Source: an uncultured Lachnospiraceae bacterium (GTDB taxonomy: Bacteria; Bacillota; Clostridia; Lachnospirales; Lachnospiraceae). From it: DNA of 15,282 nt. The position numbers were made by a program, and so were the translations under genes. Position 1 is the first letter of the stretch. The number at the start of each line of letters is the position of its first letter. Below the pieces are notes generated by a model, which ran no database searches, had not been told where the DNA came from, and worked only from the letters and a program-made list of their open reading frames with translations. Location: NCBI GenBank assembly GCA_902473545.1, contig CABRSG010000020.1:1-15282 (forward strand). Direction: 5' to 3'. Positions 7,153 through 13,197 of the stretch are shown in pieces.

Positions 7153-7413
7153 TTGGCTAACATTAAATCTGCGAAAAAGCGTATTCTGGTAAACAAGACG
7201 AAAGCTATGCGCAACAAATCCATCAAGTCCGGCGTGAAGACAGCGATCAAAAAGGTTGAGGCTGCTGTTGCCGCAAAGGATAAGGCTGCTGCAGGCGAAG
7301 CTCTTCTTTCCGCTACCGCTACCATCGACAAGGCAGCAACAAAAGGCGTTTACCACAAAAACAATGCCGCAAGAAAAGTTTCCCGTTTAACGAAACTTGT
7401 AAATAATATGTAA
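7153..7413 (+). CDS. rpsT: 30S ribosomal protein S20
   Basis: S20 binds 16S rRNA early in small-subunit assembly. The 86-residue product, M-ANIKSAKKRILVNKTKA onward, is lysine-rich, helical and of the family length. It has the usual ANIKSAKKR start, an alanine-rich middle (KVEAAVAAKDKAAAGEA) and the AARKVSRLTKLVN end. It initiates at TTG 7153 behind GGAGG. The S20 gene of Escherichia coli also uses UUG, where the weak start codon is part of translational autoregulation; the same is possible here. It is transcribed alone from a strong promoter and ends at a bidirectional terminator. In many Firmicutes rpsT is the direct divergent neighbour of gpr; here the acylation operon lies between them. 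Confidence 0.97.
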   Translation: MANIKSAKKRILVNKTKAMRNKSIKSGVKTAIKKVEAAVAAKDKAAAGEALLSATATIDKAATKGVYHKNNAARKVSRLTKLVNNM

Positions 7414-7454
7414 TTTGCCACAGGGGACTGCTGCCCTGCAGAAGATTGCAAACA

Positions 7455-7498
7455 AAAAAGGCATCCCCATCGGTCCGTCATCCGATGGGGATTTTTTT
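7455..7498. terminator. Bidirectional intrinsic terminator between rpsT and the nucleotidyltransferase gene
   Basis: An 11-bp perfect stem, ATCCCCATCGG (7463-7473) with CCGATGGGGAT (7482-7492), encloses an 8-base loop. Six T follow on the plus strand (7493-7498), and six A precede it (7455-7460), which give a U-run on the minus strand. It can therefore end both converging units. The nucleotidyltransferase stop codon (TAA, 7499-7497) lies just in front of the stem. Confidence 0.93.
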
Positions 7499-8429
7499 AC
7501 ATATCTGAAAACAGATTTTGGTTATATACGCCGTCTGCGATCAGTTTTTTAAAGGATTCGATCACCAGCGGCTTGTCCTCCTGATAGGTAACCCCAAACC
7601 ACTTGTCGGTTGTCTCCAGCATCTTTACCGTTACTTTTCCTTCGCGCAGGAGCTGTCCGATGTACGTCGGCAGCAGATACTCCGCCTTTAATTCATTCCC
7701 GGCAATGTTTCGGAAAAACTCTGTAAAGCCCTGCTCCAGAAGCTCCATAAATTCCGGTGTCAGTCCCCACATATTCATGGAAACATGGCTTTTGGCATCT
7801 ATCGGAGTGCCATTCACCGCTGCTCCCTGAGCGGTCTTGAGGATGTCGTGTGTCTCCACCACATCTTGCAGAAAATCCGCTTCATCCACGCGGCATATTC
7901 CGCGCGTCACACCGCCATTGTCGCTTAGGGTGTTTTTCAGGATAAAGCCCGCCATACAGAACCGGTGCGGCTCTTCCGGTGAATACGCCTGCAGAAAATC
8001 ATACAGTTTGACAAAGGCTTCCTTTCCATAGTAATCATCCGCATTAATCACTGCAAACGGCTCTTTCACGATATGCTTGCAGCAAAGCACCGCCTGTCCC
8101 GTTCCCCAGGGCTTTGTGCGCCCGGCGGGAACTGCAAAACCCTCCGGCAGATCCTCCAGAGACTGGAAGGTATAAGCCACCTCCACTCCCTTCTTTTTGC
8201 AGACCGCTTCAATACGATTTCCGATCACCTCGCGAAAATCTTTCTCAATGTCCCTGCGGATAATAAATACTATTTTATCAAACCCTGCCTCGATCGCGTC
8301 GTGGATCGAATAGTCCATGATGATCTCCCCGCACGGACCGACCGGCGCAAGCTGCTTGATGCCGCCGCCAAAGCGTGAACCAATACCGGCAGCCATAATC
8401 ACCAACGCTGTACGTTTCTTCTCAATCAT
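7497..8429 (-). CDS. Sugar-phosphate nucleotidyltransferase (NTP_transferase fold)
   Basis: The 310-residue protein should couple an NTP to a sugar phosphate with release of pyrophosphate. The N-terminal signature AAGIGSRFGGGIKQLAPVG (13-31) is the nucleotide-binding loop with its conserved Arg and Lys. GRTKPWGTGQAVL (103-115) and NADDYYG (129-135), with the metal-binding Asp pair, follow. The start was set at ATG 8429, with AGGAG 8 bases upstream; the open frame runs further upstream but overlaps the end of glf. The gene is 19 bases after glf and shares its promoter. Since glf makes UDP-galactofuranose, a UDP- or other NDP-sugar product for surface glycan is likely. The exact sugar and nucleotide cannot be read from the sequence. 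Confidence 0.83.
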   Translation of the reverse strand: MIEKKRTALVIMAAGIGSRFGGGIKQLAPVGPCGEIIMDYSIHDAIEAGFDKIVFIIRRDIEKDFREVIGNRIEAVCKKKGVEVAYTFQSLEDLPEGFAVPAGRTKPWGTGQAVLCCKHIVKEPFAVINADDYYGKEAFVKLYDFLQAYSPEEPHRFCMAGFILKNTLSDNGGVTRGICRVDEADFLQDVVETHDILKTAQGAAVNGTPIDAKSHVSMNMWGLTPEFMELLEQGFTEFFRNIAGNELKAEYLLPTYIGQLLREGKVTVKMLETTDKWFGVTYQEDKPLVIESFKKLIADGVYNQNLFSDM

Positions 8430-8448
8430 CCCACATTCTCCTGTCCTT

Positions 8449-9549
8449 TTACAATTCTTTTTCGCACATCTCAAGCGCGGATGCGATCACAGCGTCCATA
8501 TCGTAGTATTTGTATTCTCCAAGCCTTCCGCCAAAAATCACATGCTCTTCTTTGTCTGCCAGCGCCCTATACTGCGCGTATAACGCTCCGTTCTTTTCAT
8601 CATTCACCGGATAATACGGCTCGTCTCCCGGCTTCCACTCTGAGGAATACTCCCGGCTGATGACCGTCTTCGGCTGCGTGCCGAATTCAAACCATTTGTG
8701 CTCGATAATGCGTGTCCAGGGCGTTTCACGGTCCGTATAATTCACCGCCGCATTTCCCTGGAAATTGGGCATATCCAGCACCTCCGTCTCAAAGCGAACA
8801 GACCGGTACTCCAGCGCCCCCAGGCGGTATCCGAAATAAGCGTCAATCGGACCGGTGTAGATCACCTTATCCGCCAGCGCATCCCATGCCTGCTTCTGTT
8901 CCAGATAATCCACGCCGAGGCGCACCTCCGTGCCCTCCAGCATATTTGCGACCATCTTCGTGTAACCGCCCACCGGAATTCCCTGATAGCGTGCGTTAAA
9001 GTAATTGTTGTCAAACGTCAGACGCACCGGAAGACGCTTAATGATAAATGCCGGAAGCTGATCGCAGGGTCTGCCCCACTGCTTTTCCGTATAGCCTCTG
9101 ATCAGCTTTTCATAGATATCGGTGCCGACCAGACTGATCGCCTGCTCCTCCAGATTCTTTGGCTCCGTGATCCCGGCCGCTTTCCTCTGCTCTTCTATCT
9201 TCTGTGCCGCCTCCTGCGGCGTCACCACGCCCCACATCTTATTGAAGGTATACATATTAAACGGAAGCGAGTAAAGCTCTCCGTGATAATTCGCAACCGG
9301 CGAATTCGTAAAACGGTTGAACTCGGCAAAGCGGTTCACATACTCCCATACCCTTTTATTGTTCGTGTGGAAAATATGCGCGCCGTACACATGAACATGG
9401 ATTCCCTCCATCTCCTCTGTGTAAACATTCCCCGCGATCTGCGGACGCTTGTCGATCACCAGACAGGTCTTTCCCGCCCGCTTTGCCTCCTGCGCAAACA
9501 CTGCGCCGTAAAGCCCGGCGCCAACCACCAGATAATCGTAGTGCTCCAT
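8449..9549 (-). CDS. glf: UDP-galactopyranose mutase
   Basis: This flavoenzyme turns UDP-galactopyranose into UDP-galactofuranose, a precursor of galactofuranose in surface polysaccharide. The N-terminus has the FAD dinucleotide-binding motif VVGAGLYGA (8-16), followed by acidic-end VIDKR (31-35) and the characteristic YGAHIFHT (55-62). Later segments include FTNSPVANYHGELYSLPFN, EKLIRGYTEKQWGR and GGRLGEYKYYDMD near the C-terminus, all characteristic of the mutase. The start at ATG 9549 has AGGAG six bases upstream and gives 366 residues, the normal length; an ATG further upstream lies before the ribosome-binding site. It heads a two-gene unit with the nucleotidyltransferase and follows a good promoter. 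Confidence 0.96.
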   Translation of the reverse strand: MEHYDYLVVGAGLYGAVFAQEAKRAGKTCLVIDKRPQIAGNVYTEEMEGIHVHVYGAHIFHTNNKRVWEYVNRFAEFNRFTNSPVANYHGELYSLPFNMYTFNKMWGVVTPQEAAQKIEEQRKAAGITEPKNLEEQAISLVGTDIYEKLIRGYTEKQWGRPCDQLPAFIIKRLPVRLTFDNNYFNARYQGIPVGGYTKMVANMLEGTEVRLGVDYLEQKQAWDALADKVIYTGPIDAYFGYRLGALEYRSVRFETEVLDMPNFQGNAAVNYTDRETPWTRIIEHKWFEFGTQPKTVISREYSSEWKPGDEPYYPVNDEKNGALYAQYRALADKEEHVIFGGRLGEYKYYDMDAVIASALEMCEKEL

Positions 9550-9587
9550 TGCAGTCTCCTTTATAAACATTCTCAGAACATGCTTAC

Positions 9588-9616
9588 ATTATAATCGCTT
9601 TTGCCGCATGTGTCTA
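9588..9616 (-). promoter_or_regulatory. Sigma-A-type promoter of glf and the nucleotidyltransferase gene
   Basis: On the minus strand TAGACA (9616-9611) is separated by 17 bases from a perfect TATAAT (9593-9588). Transcription would begin near 9581, about 32 bases before the glf ATG. It shows that glf is not simply read from xpt, although no clear terminator follows xpt. Confidence 0.85.
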
Positions 9617-9663
9617 CAATTTTTCTAAAATGAATTTACGCAGCTGCTCAGCAGTTACGAAAT

Positions 9664-10245
9664 TTACACACTGCGGAACACAATGCTTCCGTCCGCGGCA
9701 TTCATGGACTCGATGATCGCAAGTGATTCCAGCTGAATACCCTTTTCACGGATGAGATCGCCGCCTCGCTGATAGCCCTTCTCAATCGCTACGCCGATTC
9801 CCTCCACAGTGGCTCCCGCCCGCTCTACAAGCTCCAGAAGTCCCATCAGCGCGCAGCCGTTTGCCAGAAAATCGTCGATGATCAGCACATGATCCTCAGA
9901 CGACAGGAATTTTTTCGATACGATCACCTCATAGATCTTGCCGTGCGTGAACGACTGTATCTTCGTCGTGTAGTTATCATCATCCAGGTTTATGCTCTTT
10001 GCCTTCTTCGCAAACACAACCGGAACGCCAAACTCCCGCGCAGTGATCGCCGCGATACCAATGCCGCTCGCCTCGATCGTCAGTATCTTGTTGATCGGCT
10101 TACCGGCGAAAAGCCGTTTCCACTCCTTTGCCATTTCCGCAAACAGCTCAATGTCCATCTGATGATTGATAAAGCTATCCACCTTCAGTACATTTCCCTC
10201 ACGGACAATTCCGTTCCTTCTGATCCGTTCCTCTAAGATGCGCAT
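9664..10245 (-). CDS. xpt: Xanthine phosphoribosyltransferase
   Basis: The enzyme salvages xanthine (and often guanine) by joining it to PRPP to make XMP in the cytoplasm. The 193-residue protein closely follows Bacillus Xpt: LKVDSFINHQMD (20-31), TIEASGIGIA (56-65), and VPVVFAKKAKS (74-84). The PRPP-binding loop is HVLIIDDFLANG (119-130), and GIGVAIEKGYQ (149-159) follows. The start was set at ATG 10245 with AAGGAG about 10 bases upstream; the longer open frame reaches back into the preceding terminator. The leader is short (about 90 bases from the upstream terminator), and no purine riboswitch could be recognised, unlike in Bacillus subtilis. A promoter is not obvious; the best candidate has a short 15-16 base spacer before TATAAA at 10288-10283. 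Confidence 0.94.
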   Translation of the reverse strand: MRILEERIRRNGIVREGNVLKVDSFINHQMDIELFAEMAKEWKRLFAGKPINKILTIEASGIGIAAITAREFGVPVVFAKKAKSINLDDDNYTTKIQSFTHGKIYEVIVSKKFLSSEDHVLIIDDFLANGCALMGLLELVERAGATVEGIGVAIEKGYQRGGDLIREKGIQLESLAIIESMNAADGSIVFRSV

Positions 10246-10336
10246 ACCCCATATGCTCCTTCCTGCAGCAACCGCCGCGTTTTTTATACTTTTCGGCCTT
10301 ACAGCGCAAGCTTTCGTCTTTATGCATCCAATTCGC

Positions 10337-10367
10337 AAAAAATACCGCAACCCCTGAAGCTGCGGTA
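10337..10367 (-). terminator. Intrinsic terminator after the GGGtGRT gene
   Basis: Read on the minus strand, TACCGCA (10367-10361) pairs with TGCGGTA (10349-10343) around an 11-base loop, followed by six U (10342-10337). It lies 26 bases after the GGGtGRT stop codon and separates that unit from xpt. Confidence 0.88.
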
Positions 10368-10392
10368 CTTTCTGCCTTTATGTATGAATTGT

Positions 10393-11403
10393 TTAGAACT
10401 TGCCAGCCTTCGCTGCTTCCTCAATGGAAACGGCAACTGCAACCGTCATACCAACCATCGGGTTGTTTCCTGCACCGATCAGACCCATCATCTCAACGTG
10501 AGCCGGAACGGAGGAGGATCCTGCGAACTGTGCATCAGAGTGCATACGTCCAAGTGTATCTGTCATACCGTAGGAAGCCGGACCTGCTGCCATGTTGTCC
10601 GGATGAAGGGTACGGCCTGTGCCGCCGCCGGATGCTACGGAAAAATACTTCTTGCCCTTCTCATTGCATTCCTTCTTGTAGGTACCTGCAACCGGATGCT
10701 GGAAACGTGTCGGATTAGTGGAGTTTCCGGTGATGGAAACGTCTACGCCCTCTTTCCACATGATCGCAACGCCTTCCGGAACGCTGTTTGCGCCGTAGCA
10801 GTTTACCTTCGCACGAAGTCCCTCAGAGTAGGATTTGCGGAATACTTCCTTTACCTCATTGGTATACGGGTTGTACTCTGTCTCAACATAGGTGAAGCCG
10901 TTGATTCTTGCGATGATCTGAGCAGCATCTTTTCCAAGACCGTTCAGGATAACACGCAGCGGTTTCTGACGAACCTTGTTTGCCTTCTCAGCGATACCGA
11001 TCGCGCCCTCTGCTGCCGCGAAGGACTCATGACCAGCCAGGAATGCGAAGCACTCAGTGTCCTCCTCAAGAAGCATTTTGCCGAGGTTTCCGTGACCAAG
11101 GCCTACCTTACGGGTATCTGCAACGGAACCCGGAATACAGAATGCCTGCAGGCCCTCGCCGATTGCTGCTGCAGCTTCAGATGCCTTCTTGCAGCCCTTT
11201 TTGATCGCGATCGCTGCGCCTACAGTGTATGCCCAACATGCGTTTTCAAAACAGATCGGCTGGATGCCTTTGATCTGATCGTAAACGTTCAGCCCAGCAT
11301 CCTTTGTGATTTTCTCTGCCTCTTCAATGGAAGCAATGCCATAACTATTCAGAACGGAATTGATTTTGTCAATTCGTCTTTCATATGATTCAAATAAAGC
11401 CAT
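10393..11403 (-). CDS. GGGtGRT family protein
   Basis: The 336-residue protein contains the family's naming motif GGGTGRTLHPDN (259-270), in the stretch SVASGGGTGRT. Other conserved-looking parts are GLGHGNLGKMLLEED (101-115), FLAGHESFAAAEGA (121-134) and ITGNSTNPTRFQHPVAGTY (224-242). There is no signal peptide or membrane segment, so it should be cytoplasmic. As I recall, this family is confined mostly to anaerobes, its biochemical function is not established, and it is typically encoded next to a NifU/IscU-like protein, as here, 20 bases downstream. ATG 11403 follows a strong GGAGGTAA site, which suggests high expression. Glycine-rich loops and several Cys (51, 56, 71, 89, 118, 202, 246) would fit a cofactor or metal site, but this is inference. 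Confidence 0.88.
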   Translation of the reverse strand: MALFESYERRIDKINSVLNSYGIASIEEAEKITKDAGLNVYDQIKGIQPICFENACWAYTVGAAIAIKKGCKKASEAAAAIGEGLQAFCIPGSVADTRKVGLGHGNLGKMLLEEDTECFAFLAGHESFAAAEGAIGIAEKANKVRQKPLRVILNGLGKDAAQIIARINGFTYVETEYNPYTNEVKEVFRKSYSEGLRAKVNCYGANSVPEGVAIMWKEGVDVSITGNSTNPTRFQHPVAGTYKKECNEKGKKYFSVASGGGTGRTLHPDNMAAGPASYGMTDTLGRMHSDAQFAGSSSVPAHVEMMGLIGAGNNPMVGMTVAVAVSIEEAAKAGKF

Positions 11404-11422
11404 TTCCTGTTACCTCCCTCTA

Positions 11423-12115
11423 TTATTCTTTTCTCGGATCGATGATTTTAACAGCGTCTGCTACACGGCCGTACTGACCTTTTGCCTTTTCCCATGCAGT
11501 GTTCGGATCGTCGCCCTTTTTGATGAAGTCTGTCATCTTTCCAAGGCTTACGAACTGATAACCAATGATTTCATTGTCTGCATCAAGAGCAATGCCGGTA
11601 ACATAACCTTCTGCCATTTCCAGGTAACGCGGACCTTTTTTCAGTGTGCCGTACATGGTACCAACCTGTGAGCGAAGACCCTTTCCGAGGTCCTCCAGAC
11701 CAGCGCCAACCGGAAGTCCGTCCTCCGAGAATGCGGACTGGGAACGTCCGTATACGATCTGCAGGAACAGCTCTCTCATAGCGGTGTTGATCGCATCACA
11801 TACGAGGTCTGTGTTCAGCGCCTCCATAACGGTCAGACCCGGAAGGATCTCCGATGCCATAGCTGCGGAATGGGTCATACCGGAACATCCGATCGTCTCA
11901 ACCAGCGCTTCCTGGATGATACCCTCTTTTACATTCAGAGTAAGCTTACATGCACCCTGCTGAGGTGCACACCAGCCTACACCATGTGTCAGACCGGAAA
12001 TGTCTTTTACCTCTTTTGCCTGAACCCATTTTGCTTCTTCCGGAATGGGAGCTGCGCCATGATGAACGCCTTGTGCAACTGGACACATTTCTTCTACTTC
12101 GCGTGAATAAATCAT
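11423..12115 (-). CDS. NifU/IscU-like protein lacking part of the usual cluster-ligand set
   Basis: The 230-residue protein resembles Fe-S scaffold proteins in its N-terminal half: GACKLTLNVKEGIIQEA (54-70) and IGCSGMTHSAAMASEILPG (75-93) follow the IscU pattern of a first Cys, a beta segment, a second Cys in a Gly-Cys turn and a helix. Cys56 and Cys77 would be the first two ligands. The Asp that follows the first Cys in IscU is replaced (CK rather than CGD). The third Cys, expected after the LPVGAGLEDLG segment (134-144), is absent. Other Cys are at 11, 49 and 106. About 80 further residues form a C-terminal extension with YVTGIALDADNEIIGYQFV. ATG 12115 has AAGGAG seven bases upstream. It is the first gene of the pair with the GGGtGRT gene, so it may serve that protein and not general Fe-S assembly. 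Confidence 0.8.
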   Translation of the reverse strand: MIYSREVEEMCPVAQGVHHGAAPIPEEAKWVQAKEVKDISGLTHGVGWCAPQQGACKLTLNVKEGIIQEALVETIGCSGMTHSAAMASEILPGLTVMEALNTDLVCDAINTAMRELFLQIVYGRSQSAFSEDGLPVGAGLEDLGKGLRSQVGTMYGTLKKGPRYLEMAEGYVTGIALDADNEIIGYQFVSLGKMTDFIKKGDDPNTAWEKAKGQYGRVADAVKIIDPRKE

Positions 12116-12150
12116 TTTAAGACTCCTTTCAATAATAAATATCTTTCTAT

Positions 12151-12183
12151 GTACACCGGCTGCCTGCTGCGGCCGGTTTGTAC
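12151..12183 (-). promoter_or_regulatory. Leader hairpin before the NifU-like/GGGtGRT unit
   Basis: GTACA and CCGGC (12151-12160) pair with GCCGG and TGTAC (12172-12176 and 12179-12183), a 10-bp stem with a two-base bulge and an 11-base loop. It is 35 bases upstream of the NifU-like start codon and lacks a U-run, so it is not a terminator. It could stabilise the 5' end of the mRNA or be an operator; neither is proven. No convincing promoter hexamers were found in 12184-12240. Confidence 0.5.
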
Positions 12184-12202
12184 CTCGCTCATATTTTCTC
12201 AT

Positions 12203-12228
12203 AAAACGCCAAAATAGTCTAGCGTTTT
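12203..12228 (-). terminator. Weak hairpin after the SH3b-3D gene, possible terminator
   Basis: On the minus strand AAAACGC (12228-12222) pairs with GCGTTTT (12209-12203) around a 12-base loop. The T-run is mostly consumed in the stem and only 7 bp pair, so termination would be inefficient. It lies 12 bases after the SH3b-3D stop codon. Confidence 0.45.
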
Positions 12229-12240
12229 TTGTGAAAAACA

Positions 12241-12945
12241 TCATTTACTTGCAAATACCTCTGCCGAGGCGACCCCATTGTTGACCGCAACGGAATGGTC
12301 GTTTACATAAATGTCAATGTGCTTTCCCTCCACGCCGCTTCCGGTATCCTCAACGCAATATTCGTGACCATTGATATAGATGTGCGTGCCAAGCGGGAGC
12401 ACCTCCGGATCTGCAGCGACTGTCCAGTCCGCCACCGGGTACGCCCCGCTCGCCGTCGGTCCGCCGGACCACCAGCCGCAGCAGAGCTCGCACGCGCAGT
12501 AATAGGTGACGGTAAAGACACCCATTGATTCCCCGATATTCTGCGCCCCTGCCGGCACAATGTCCGAGAGATACTCATTGCTCACAAAACCAACGACTCC
12601 GCTTTCCATCTGTACACGGCTCCAGCCGTTGTCACAGACGCCGGTCACCTGCACCTTCGTATACTGCGCAAGCTTGCCGACTTCCTCATACTCCGTGCCC
12701 GGCAATGCACGCACCGTCAGCACATCGGTTGTATAGGACTCCTTCTGAATGGCAACCTCCTGCACATTCTGCTGTGCAAGCTCTTCAACAGGCGCCTCCT
12801 GCGGAACCTCTCCCTCGCTCATAATGCTGAGCATCGCCGCGCTGTAGTCCGCATCGATAACCGCAGGCTCCTGCGCGTTCACCGCAGTTGATAAGCAGAG
12901 ACCGGCAAGCATACAGACTCCTGCTATTTTTTGTTTTATACGCAT
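12241..12945 (-). CDS. Secreted SH3b-3D domain cell-wall protein
   Basis: The 234-residue protein starts with a signal peptide (positively charged MRIKQK, hydrophobic core 8-21, likely cleavage after AVNA24). A low-complexity Glu/Pro-rich linker (26-68) leads to an SH3b-like domain (about 70-128; LTVRALPGTEYEEVGKL, GWSRVQ, GFVSNEYL). The 3D domain occupies about 143-232, with YYCACELCCGWW (148-159), TASG (164-167), DWTVAADP (173-180), LPLGTHIYI (183-191) and EDTGSGVEGKHIDIYV (199-214). Asp179, Asp200 and Asp211 are the three conserved aspartates that name the domain. 3D domains share the double-psi barrel of MltA-type lytic transglycosylases, so peptidoglycan cleavage or remodelling is likely, and the SH3b part should bind the wall. 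ATG 12945 has AGGAGG eight bases upstream. The leader of about 135 bases holds an early terminator hairpin. Confidence 0.88.
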   Translation of the reverse strand: MRIKQKIAGVCMLAGLCLSTAVNAQEPAVIDADYSAAMLSIMSEGEVPQEAPVEELAQQNVQEVAIQKESYTTDVLTVRALPGTEYEEVGKLAQYTKVQVTGVCDNGWSRVQMESGVVGFVSNEYLSDIVPAGAQNIGESMGVFTVTYYCACELCCGWWSGGPTASGAYPVADWTVAADPEVLPLGTHIYINGHEYCVEDTGSGVEGKHIDIYVNDHSVAVNNGVASAEVFASK

Positions 12946-13037
12946 TGCAAAATCCTCCTATATGATTTCCCCCTCCGGGCACTCCGCATATGCCGTGTCC
13001 ATTCCTAAAACAATACAACGCGGGATCTCACGCGCAC

Positions 13038-13070
13038 AAAAAAGACGGAGTACCCCTTTTGAATACTCCG
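13038..13070 (-). terminator. Promoter-proximal intrinsic terminator in the SH3b-3D leader
   Basis: On the minus strand CGGAGTA (13070-13064) pairs with TACTCCG (13052-13046) around an 11-base loop, then TCTTTTTT (13045-13038). It begins only about 10 bases after the predicted start of transcription and 93 bases before the start codon. Termination here would give an RNA of about 43 bases. No protein-coding gene upstream on this strand needs it. Confidence 0.8.
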
Positions 13071-13086
13071 CCCCTTAGATACATTT

Positions 13087-13115
13087 ATTTTACCATATAT
13101 TTCCATGCTTGACAA
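13087..13115 (-). promoter_or_regulatory. Sigma-A-type promoter upstream of the SH3b-3D gene
   Basis: TTGTCA (13115-13110) and TAAAAT (13092-13087) are separated by exactly 17 bases on the minus strand; each hexamer matches consensus at five of six positions. Transcription would start near 13080 and run straight into the terminator hairpin at 13070-13038. Confidence 0.78.
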
Positions 13116-13139
13116 GCACGACTTATCCACACAAATTCC

Positions 13140-13161
13140 TTCAATATTTATTCAATATTTA
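13140..13161. repeat. Two tandem 11-bp direct repeats upstream of the exonuclease promoter
   Basis: TTCAATATTTA occurs twice head to tail (13140-13150 and 13151-13161), ending two bases before the -35 hexamer of the plus-strand promoter. It may be an AT-rich UP-like element or a regulator site. The sequence differs from the 11-bp repeats near 6958. Confidence 0.6.
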
Positions 13162-13162
13162 T

Positions 13163-13191
13163 TTGCCTGATTCCGCAAAATGCGCTATAAT
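13163..13191 (+). promoter_or_regulatory. Promoter of the exonuclease gene, leaderless arrangement
   Basis: TTGCCT (13163-13168) is 17 bases from a perfect TATAAT (13186-13191). The expected start of transcription, 6-8 bases downstream, is 13197-13199, on top of the ATG at 13198. The mRNA should therefore have no or almost no 5' leader. Confidence 0.75.
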
Positions 13192-13197
13192 GCTGTC

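Noticed and set aside
8698..9594. Plus-strand open frame (298 codons) opposite glf
   Set aside because: It is antisense to a clear UDP-galactopyranose mutase and has no recognisable domain or start signal.
9617..9663. Peptide-like frame (TAEQLRKFILEKL) after the xpt stop codon, out of frame with xpt
   Set aside because: It is about 18 codons long without a start or ribosome-binding site. Xpt already ends at its normal family length, so a frameshift is not needed.
10246..10336. Purine riboswitch in the xpt leader
   Set aside because: The conserved purine aptamer core (TATA...GGTTTGGGAG, CTACC, CCTTAAA segments) is not present in the short leader.
10384..11388. Long plus-strand open frame (334 codons) opposite the GGGtGRT gene
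   Set aside because: It has no ribosome-binding site and a Cys-rich, family-free translation. It mirrors the codon pattern of the well-supported gene on the minus strand.
12958..13002. 14-codon upstream open frame ending at the SH3b-3D ribosome-binding site
   Set aside because: The AGGA before its ATG has no proper spacing, and a 14-codon frame is expected by chance. It would need conservation data.
13180..13197. ATG 13180 as the start of the exonuclease gene
   Set aside because: It lies between the -35 and -10 hexamers of the predicted promoter and has no ribosome-binding site.
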